64,000 nt of DNA, taken from assembly GCA_009602725.1 (NCBI GenBank), contig WELB01000028.1, positions 523,972-587,971 on the forward strand, in the 5' to 3' direction. Position numbers and translations under genes: made by a program. The stretch's first letter is position 1. The number at the start of each line of letters is the position of its first letter. The notes under the pieces are model-generated. The model searched no databases. It had not been told where the DNA came from and worked only from the letters and a program-made list of their open reading frames with translations. The stretch comes from Spirogloea muscicola (Eukaryota > Streptophyta > Zygnematophyceae > Spirogloeales > Spirogloeaceae). This document shows positions 57,647 through 64,000 of this stretch, one piece after another.

Positions 57647-59299
57647 TCACTGACCAGTCATGTTGACAAAGGGTGGGGGCGCAGAATTGCTTCCTGAAGT
57701 GGTGTTAGCTGCAAGCTGACCTCGCACAGCTCCTGCTCATCCACAGGGAGTGTCAGAGCGGCGAGACAAGCAACCTTTCGCCTTCAAGTCATGCTACACA
57801 TCTTATTCAGTGAAATCACAATCTGCAGGCTTAAATGGGACTGAGGACTTCTACATCTTGCTGAAGACTACAGTGCAATCGCTCTCGGTCGTTTCCTTAC
57901 AAGCACATGTATCTCTCACCAGCAGGATATTTGTTTGTATGAATATTGGTGTAGTAATTATCAGGCGTGGCACTGATGTTATCCACAAGCGTCTTGTTTG
58001 TTGTCACGTAGCCTCGGTAGTAATGGTTGGTGTTGAACGAGCCAAACCTGCCGTTGAGGTTGGTGAGAGAATAAGACGGAAGCTCAAGCTGAAATCAGTC
58101 GGTCTTAAGCACAGTCATGGTTGGCCTTCAGTACATCTCTGATGGGACCAATTGTTGAATGTAAGAAAGGTCAGCAGAGTTACCTGATGGCAGGAACAAA
58201 GTCGATGACGACAGGCCCACTGACAGATGCAGCACCAGCGTGGATGTGGGCCAGGAAGATGAAGTCCAAACCGGTAACATTCAAGAGAAACTCAACCAGC
58301 TCCGTTGTTGAGTTTATGGATGAGAAGGCAAACTTGGCAGTGCCAGAGCCGTTTGAGGTGCTATTTGGCTCATTGCTTCCCAACAGGGCGGATGAGAACC
58401 GTACTGCAAAAGGCAAGCCACACATCTTTACAGTGAGTGAGTGAGTGAGTGAGTGATTGAGGAGTGAGTGAGTGAGTGAGTGAGTGAGCAAGATAGAAGG
58501 CTGACTGAAGCTTTGCCATACTTTGCAGTCACAGGCTTGAACTCACGGAAGTTGGCTGCTGGCTGTTGGTCGGCAGAATATGGATCAGCGAGCTGGCCTC
58601 TTATCAGGCCTGCATTGGCATGGAGTCTCGTGAGGGGCGGGGGCATAAGGGAAGAGCTACCGCCATGCTCTTGCAGTGGGCCAATAGAGGAGCATCATGC
58701 GAATGGCAGTCTGCTCCAATGAGCACGACGTCTTTCAAGCAGCTACTGGAGTGGCTGCTCTGCTGCTTCATTTCCGTCGACATCTTGGCTGGATTTGCTG
58801 ACACATTTTCTCATGCAAGGGCGGAGCGCGTACCGGCTGGGTAGACGTTGGAGTGAACATTGACATAGTAACCTTTAGGGTTGCTGTAAATAGCATCAGC
58901 AAGCGCAGCGTCGATGGCCAGCCGGCCCGCGGCAGCTCCCGTGAGCGTGAAGTCGGTGAAGTTGATGTATGGCACCAGGTTGACGACAACCTTGCCGTCG
59001 TGAACGTCCACAGTACCGACGTGGATGTGCGCCAGGATGAGCTTGTCGCCCGCTGGCAAGCCCGAGACCCCCGTGATAGCGAATCCCATGGTGGTCTTGC
59101 CGTTGGCGTGGTACGTCAAGTTGAAGCGCGATGAGCCGACCGCATCAGCGGGGCCATTGTCGTTTTGGCCCGACAGCGTGGCCGTCAGCACTGGCTTGGG
59201 TATCTGCGCCGCAGCCGAGGTAGCAGCTACGAGGAAGAGGAGCGACTGGAGGAGCAGGGCCGAGAGGGCAAGCGGAGAGCGTGGCCATGGGACCCCCAT
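57647..59299 (-). CDS. Secreted protein with two CHRD domains
   Basis: CHRD domains are beta-rich extracellular modules, first seen in chordin and common in bacterial and algal secreted proteins; the ligand is unknown. Five exons (59299-58834, 58609-58547, 58403-58184, 58047-57920, 57732-57647) total 963 nt, 320 residues, with all phases matching. A signal peptide (LALSALLLQSLLFLVAATSA, cleavage near AAAQ) starts the protein. CHRD 1 has FNLTYHANGKTTMGFAITGV, LILAHIHVGTVDVHDGKVVV and NVHSNVYPAG followed by LIRGQL. CHRD 2 has FSSALLGSNE, FIFLAHIHAGAASVSGPVVI, NIHTNKYPAG and AVRGQL. The two AHIHxG / YPAG..RGQL pairs are nearly parallel, with splice sites at the same place (YPA-G) in both, pointing to internal duplication. 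The start was chosen as the Met directly before the signal peptide. Confidence 0.92.
58431..58490. repeat. (GAGT)n microsatellite in a CHRD intron
   Basis: A run of GAGT/TGAG units interrupted once, inside the intron 58404-58546 between CHRD exons 2 and 3. Confidence 0.85.
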
Positions 59300-59620
59300 C
59301 TGGACGGAAAAGGCGCAGCAGGAGAGGCTTCCCGTGGCTACGAGGGGGGCAGCGGGAGCCGCAGGCGTGGGGAGGTGAGGCAGGCAGCGCGCGCCGCCCG
59401 GTGCGTGGCCGCCGCCGCCGCCGCCGACGACGTCCAGGACGGCGAGGGGCTGTGGAGATGGAGGTGTGGCGGGCAAGGCGAGGAGGCGGGAGTGGTGCGC
59501 GCGTGGCGCCGGAGCTCGGCCGAGCGCAGCCGCTGGAGATGGGGTAGGGGCGCGCGCTCTTGCGTAGGTGGCCGGTGGCCGGGCAAAAAGTGGCGGGTAG
59601 ACTCTTCCAATATGGAATAA
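59300..59620. other. Upstream GC-rich region of the CHRD gene
   Basis: GC-rich, with a (CCG)n stretch at about 59408-59430. It should contain the CHRD 5' UTR and promoter. No other gene is seen. Confidence 0.4.
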
Positions 59621-60300
59621 TCAAAGGGGCAGAGGGCTGTGGAAGGCCTGCCCGAAATGAATGGACAAGGTCCAGTGATAACCACTTTCGTGGTATGCAA
59701 GGTTTCCGGCCCCTTTCGGGCCCCATTGCCCCATACACGACGCGCCGACCTGGTCGCCATCCCGCCCGGCGGCGGTCCCCGCATCATCGCCGGTGTGATG
59801 ACAACTGACAGCTTCGTCCTGCTTCGGCTCCTCCAGACCTGTCCACTCCTTTGGAGATTGGGCTGCCATCTCCCAGTCACCAGTTTATCTGGCCGCGCTT
59901 GCTTTCGTCCGCCAAGCGCCGCCGGCAGGCGCCAAGGAACGGAAATACTCGGATTCCCCAGTGGGAGACGAGTTTGTCCCACTCGCCGTCGATGTCCGCG
60001 GCGCCTATGGCACAAAATGGCTTGACCTGCTTCACCGCCTTGCGCGGCGAGCAGCGGCCCGCCGCCACGGGCAGCAGGGCGAGCAGCCAGGCTTCAATGT
60101 CGCCGAGTCCCTCGCCCAAGTCTTCCGGATGCGCCTGGCCGTCTCTTTGCAGCGGTCCCTAGCTTTCGCGGTCCACTTGCGCGCAGGCCGCGCTCTGGCG
60201 GCGGCCTCCGGCTTCCGCCAGGGCGACGTCTTTCCGCCTGCTACCTATTCAGACTTGCATCTACTGACTAGAGGTTACTGAGAGTCCGCTTGCTGCTGTC
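59621..60300 (+). mobile_element. LINE-like element, well-preserved domain copy, class III tail
   Basis: Upstream remnants carry RRADLVAIPPGGGPRIIAGV (about 59740-59800). From 59961 an open frame reads VPLAVDVRGAYGTKWLDLLH, RLARRAAARRHGQQGEQPGF, SLAQVFRMRLAVSLQRSLAF, HLRAGRALAAASGFRQGDVF and SDLHLLTRGY-stop (60281). The class III tail follows at 60282-60400. A tail segment (CCTGTCCACTCCTTTGG.., GTTTATCTGGCCGCGCTTGC) also lies within the upstream part, so two copies are interleaved. This is the best reference for the domain's C-terminal half. Confidence 0.7.
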
Positions 60301-61380
60301 TCAGTCCTTAGCACTCCGGCTCCTTCCGACCTTGTCCACTCCTTTGGGCTGGCCTCTCCCAGCCACCAGTCAATCTGGCCGCGCTTGCTTCGACTCCGCC
60401 GATCTCACAGATCGGCGTCGTTTCCAGGGGCACGCGGTCGGCCTGGCGGCCCGGGGCAAGGAGCGAAAACATGCCGATCACCCGGTTGGTGAATTCGCGG
60501 CCCTGGCAATAGATGTACACGGGGCTTTCGGCAGCCGCTGGCTTGGATCTCCTTTCGGCGGCTTGCCCGCCAGGCCATTGACCGGCGGCCGGGTCTGCCA
60601 GGGCCGATGCCCGGTTTCAACGCCGGCGGTTGGCTCGCCCAAGTCTTCCGCATGCGCCTGGCGGCATCGCTTCCACGCTTTGCCCACGCCGTCCACACGC
60701 GAGCAGGCCGTGCTATGGCCGCCACCTTGGGTCTCGGCGGAGTGCCTCTTTCCCTGCAGCGAGCTACTCAGACCTGCTCTTGCTCACTCGTGGGTACTGA
60801 GCTTCCCTCTGCATCGTCTTTGTGTTTTGCAGTGTTTTATAGAGTAGTCCTTTTTCCGGCTCCTCTTTCTTTGGCTTTGGACATTGTCCATTCTTTATTG
60901 AGCTGGCTTTGCCAGCCCCTCTTCTCTATGGGCGAGCACTTTCTTTTCTTCTTGCCACAGCTGCCCTCCACAGCGATCGCCCTCTGCTGGAAGAGCGTCG
61001 CTTTCCGCTGGAGCTTTCGGTGGACTTTGTCCGCGCCTGCTGGCCATTTCACCTTCAGACCTTGTCCATTCCTTTGGGCTGGCCTCTCTTAGCCACCAGT
61101 TAATCTGGCCGCCCTTGCTTGCCTGCTGGCCATTTCACAGCCACTTTTGGAAGGAGCATTCTTGTTCCCACACACCCGGGCGGCGGCCAATCGGCGCCAA
61201 AGAGACACCCTCCCCGCCGCGCGTGCCGACGATTTGCACGCCCCCCGCCCACGTGCGCCCGATAGCCGACGGCCCGTCTCCACGTGCGCCCCATTTGCCT
61301 CCACCGCCACCCCTAGAAGGCCGATGCCGACGCCCGCGGCTGACGCTGCTCGGGATGACGCTGACGCTCCCCTAGAGCAT
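60301..61380 (+). mobile_element. LINE-like element copies with class III and II tails
   Basis: A class III tail (CTTGTCCACTCCTTTGGGCT, GGCCTCTCCCAGCC, GTCAATCTGGCCGCGC) precedes coding pieces KHADHPVGEFAALAIDVHGA and LAQVFRMRLAASLPRF, then VHTRAGRAMAATLG and a TGCTCACTCGTGGGTACTGAG end (about 60800). A class II tail follows (ACATTGTCCATTCTTTATTG, AGCTGGCTTTGCCAGCCC, TCTTCTCTATGGGCG), then another class III tail at 61050-61110. Confidence 0.6.
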
Positions 61381-62440
61381 CCCTGAGCATCACCCCCCGG
61401 CTCCTCGGCTTTTGTTCTAACAGAGGTTACTGAGTGCCCCGTGGCCACTAAAGTCACTGTTGTGAAGCAGTTCCGAGACTACGTAGATTGGCTTCCGGTG
61501 CCGAAAGGCCCTAGTCCTTTCGAGGCTGGCTTTTCACACCCCTCGCCAACTTGGCAGAGCTTACTACTACGGACCTTATCCATCAGGAGAGAAGGAGGTC
61601 CTTGGGCTGCCCTCTCACAATCGTCGCCCCGTCCGAGGAACTCTTCCTTTAGCACTTACTCGTTAGAAATCTGATTCCAGATATGCACGACGTGAGCTTA
61701 TGCCTCCGGCTAAGATGGGCTCGCCAGAAGAGAGAAAGGCGCGCGGGGCGCATGAAATGAAAAGGGAGGCCAATTCAAGCCAATAAAGCCAGAAGCATTG
61801 TTATTGTTCTTGCGCCGCTGTGCCTCAGTGTGTTTGCAGCGAGCTCAGGCTCATGCTTTGCACCAGAAAGCCGAAAGAGCTCTAGTTGGTGGTACAAGAG
61901 CTAACAAGTGACATCCAGTGTTCAGGCATTGAAGCAACCTCTACTTGCTGCCCCGTGGTTTCTGAGCGGGTCAGCTTAGCAGGTCATGTGCATCTGTCGA
62001 TGCGTTGCCTTTGTACTTAGGCACTCAGGCCCTCAATCGCTCAGCACATTGACGTTGTAGTCCTGTCGTGAAGGAGCTGCATCTCTCACAGCCATTGCTC
62101 CCTTAGAACAGACTCTCTCGTTACAAAGAGCGGCTGTCAAAGAAAAAACGGCTGTAGATGCCAGCCAGGTGCATACAGAGGGAGGTGTTCATAAATGTGT
62201 TGCAAAGCACAGGCTAAGCAAAGGGTGCTCTTAGTACGCCCGTGTCAGCAATAGGAAGTCAGATGGGCGCGCAAATTCTTCTGATGAGCTGAGGGGAGGA
62301 AGAGCAAGCCCGCTGCGCAAGCCAGAAAATGGCGTGTGCACTGAATGATGGTGGACTGAGTGGCCAAGGCAAGCACATTGACAGATGTACATCACCAAAA
62401 CTGCTAAACTGATCCACTCAGTAAGCCAAGCCAGAGGTCC
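61381..62440. mobile_element. Mixed retroelement 3' ends, both strands
   Basis: A plus-strand domain end (AACAGAGGTTACTGAGTGCC, about 61420) has a tail with GAGGCTGGCTTTTCACACCCC. A minus-strand class V tail lies at 61735-61790. A plus-strand end with GCGGGTCAGCTTAGCAG (61925-61985) is the sister of the 8.2-kb copy. A minus-strand class I tail with a LLTRAY-like end lies at 62130-62300. All are short and old-looking. Confidence 0.5.
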
Positions 62441-62641
62441 TTGTGCGGAGAGCGAGACATCCCTTTTGGTCTCCTAGAGTCCCGCTAAGGCCGCCAGGCC
62501 GCCGCCGCCGCCGCCGCCGNGCAGCAGCGAGCGCGGCCGCCGACGCCGGCGGCCGAGCCGGCGGGGCTCTGGCCGGCCTCGACGACGACGACCTGGTGCG
62601 CCGCCCCGCTGCAGCGCTGGCGGCGCGGCAGTCATTAGCGC

Positions 62642-64000
62642 GTGAAGCCCGTCTTGGCTGCCGGTGATGGCGGCGCGCCGTCGCTGACGGCGCCGCCAGT
62701 CTCGCCCTCCGTCGGCACCGGCGGCCCTCTGGTTGGCCAGGAGTTCCTGAAGCGCGCGCAGGAGCTCAAGGGGGAGGGCAACGCGCGCTTCGCGGCGCGC
62801 GACCTGGCGGGCGCGCTGGAGGCCTACGCCGCCGCGCTGCGCCTCACGCCGGCGCGCCACCCGGACCGCGCCCTCCTGCACAGGCACCGCACACATCCCT
62901 TCTAGCCGGCCTGACACGGCCTATCGAAGCCTATCACATAAGGACGTCGTTTGATGGATGAGGGTTACGTTAGAGCTGCCGTTTGAGCTCAGGGCTTGGC
63001 TGAGCGCAACAGCTCTGAGTCAAGGGGGTCAGGGTTTAGGCCGTCAGGCTCTGCAATCGAAGCCTTGCAGTTCAGCCCCCTTTGGAGAAGTGCGCTGCTG
63101 GCCGCCGGCTGCTGCTGCTGAGCATGCTTGCCCGGTTCCTAAGTTGAGATAACTGACGTCAAGGAAAGCTGAGCTGCTGAGCTAAGCTGAAGCGCACCCA
63201 GTGTCTCACCTGATATGGCTCATGTCAATTGAAGCTGAGCTGCTGAGCTGCTGAGCTGAGCTGCTGAGCTGAGGCAAGCTGAGGTGGGCTGCTCCTCGTC
63301 CTCCCCTCCTCCAGCAACCGGGCCGCCTGCCTGCTGCTGAGCACGCCCCCAGCCTACCGGGACGTCGTAAACGAGTGCACATTGGCACTGGATGCGCACC
63401 CGGGATTTGCCAAGGCGTTGCTGCGGCGCGCTAGGGCGTACGCCCACCTTGGCCAGGCCCGTGCCGCACTGGCGGACCTCGCCGCTCTCCTGCAGGTGAC
63501 ATATGGAGCTCTGCTTCTTCGCTCGGCAACATGTCGCAACGGTTGGCCTCAGGCCTGCCGATTGATTGCCGATGTCCTGTTGCTGGCAGGTGGAACCAGC
63601 GAACCAGGATGCTCTGGACCTGATGCGAAGGCTACGAAGCCAGCCAAAAGGGCCAAAGGCTGCGGCGGCGTCCGCTGTCACGCTGAAGGTCAGCACCTTA
63701 AGCAAGCCGGCACCAGGCTCAGTCTCGTCTGCGGCCGTGGCAGCAAGCGGCAGCCGGAATGGGAGCTCGCAACCAGCGGCTGTCACAACCACCAGTTCCA
63801 AGGAGGACAACAGCGCTGCCGAGGAACCTGAGGACATGAGGCCTGCTGCTAGGCGGCCAACTCAGGAGGCGGAGAGCGTGTCAGTTGCCAGAGCTGGCCT
63901 GTCACGGGCGGGAAAGGAGCAGGGAGGCGGGCTCGCCAAGCGGCATGGCCAGCAGGCAAGGGGGGCACTTGTGACGCTGAAACTCGTGTACGGTGGTGAC
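62642..64000 (+). CDS. TPR-PB1 domain protein (plant Phox/CLMP1-like), 3'-partial
   Basis: Plant TPR-PB1 proteins are cytosolic co-chaperone-like factors (PHOX1-4, CLMP1). Recognised exons: up to 62883 (FLKRAQELKGEGNARFAARD, LAGALEAYAAALRLTP), 63315-63495 (NRAACLLLSTPPAYRDVVNE, CTLALDAHPGFAKALLRRAR, AYAHLGQARAALADLAALLQ) and 63590 to the window end (VEPANQDALDLMRRL, a Ser/Ala-rich linker, then ALVTLKLVYGGD, where the PB1 domain begins). Three TPR units are visible. The gene runs past the window, so most of PB1 is absent. The start is unresolved: the frame before FLKRAQ has no ATG after its last stop (about 62635), so an upstream exon, possibly near the N at 62520, is likely. The first intron may use a GC donor (62884). 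Confidence 0.85.
63022..63036 (+). promoter_or_regulatory. Telo-box-like motif
   Basis: CAGGGTTTAGG in the first intron of the TPR-PB1 gene. Similar motifs occur near the CP12 and PPR gene starts. A regulatory role is inferred. Confidence 0.3.
63165..63290. repeat. GCTGAG minisatellite in the first TPR-PB1 intron
   Basis: Irregular tandem GCTGAGCTGCTGAGCT units fill the 3' part of the intron 62884-63314. The minisatellite has no coding meaning. Confidence 0.75.

Noticed and set aside
58431-58490. Short regular repeats resembling a CRISPR-like array
   Set aside because: Simple 4-bp tandem units in an intron without spacers, in a eukaryotic nuclear gene.

Overview
The window looks like nuclear DNA from a green-lineage (Viridiplantae) eukaryote, most likely an alga. 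Every gene is intron-rich with GT-AG (sometimes GC-AG) splicing. The products include chloroplast CP12, a TML subunit of the plant-type TPLATE endocytic complex, a BAHD acyltransferase, two phi-like GSTs, a P-class PPR protein and a plant-type TPR-PB1 protein. Plant-type telomere repeats (CCCTAAA) also occur. The intact TML, phi-like GSTs and BAHD gene would suit an early streptophyte alga, but this is inference and a chlorophyte is not excluded. There are two N gaps (23368-23867 and 34770-35294) and single Ns at 12250, 30363 and 62520, all in GC-rich triplet runs.

Layout. 1-1560 (+): 3' part of CTU2 (tRNA 2-thiolation). About 2.5-5.66 kb (-): BAHD acyltransferase. 5.9-9.0 kb: retroelement 3' ends and a GA microsatellite. 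9.24-10.77 kb (+): TRAX. 11.6-20.25 kb (+): SEC24 of the C/D (CEF) type. 20.73-22.92 kb (-): translin. 23.9-29.0 kb (+): SEC24 of the A/B type, 5' end in a gap. 30.1-30.35 kb (-): CP12. 30.7-32.9 kb (+): NIT1-type deaminated glutathione amidase. 33.3-34.75 kb (-): universal stress protein. 36.0-40.4 kb (+): TML. 43.0-52.3 kb: a segmental duplication carrying two GST genes, broken up by retroelement fragments. 54.8-56.7 kb (+): PPR protein. 57.6-59.3 kb (-): two-domain CHRD secreted protein. 59.6-62.4 kb: more retroelement ends. 62.6-64.0 kb (+): 5' part of a TPR-PB1 gene.

Two things stand out. First, both subunits of the C3PO ribonuclease (TRAX and translin) and both ancient classes of the COPII cargo adaptor SEC24 lie in one 20-kb block in the order TRAX, SEC24C/D, translin, SEC24A/B. 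Two pre-existing paralogue pairs are therefore interleaved. Second, many 5'-truncated copies of a LINE-like element are present. All carry the same C-terminal protein domain, which I read as a possible PD-(D/E)XK nuclease fold, ending in a conserved LLTRGY-stop. This is followed by one of several 3' tails that share a GGGCTGGC/GCCAGCCC stem-loop. One nested pair is bounded by clear target-site duplications, and the paralogous GST promoter supplies the empty site.

Exon boundaries were read by eye from splice sites and reading-frame continuity. Where exon lengths sum to a whole number of codons (TRAX, NIT1, TML, CHRD, both GSTs, and the SEC24 exons traced) the models are firm. First exons of SEC24C/D, BAHD, PPR, TPR-PB1 and part of USP and translin are not resolved.
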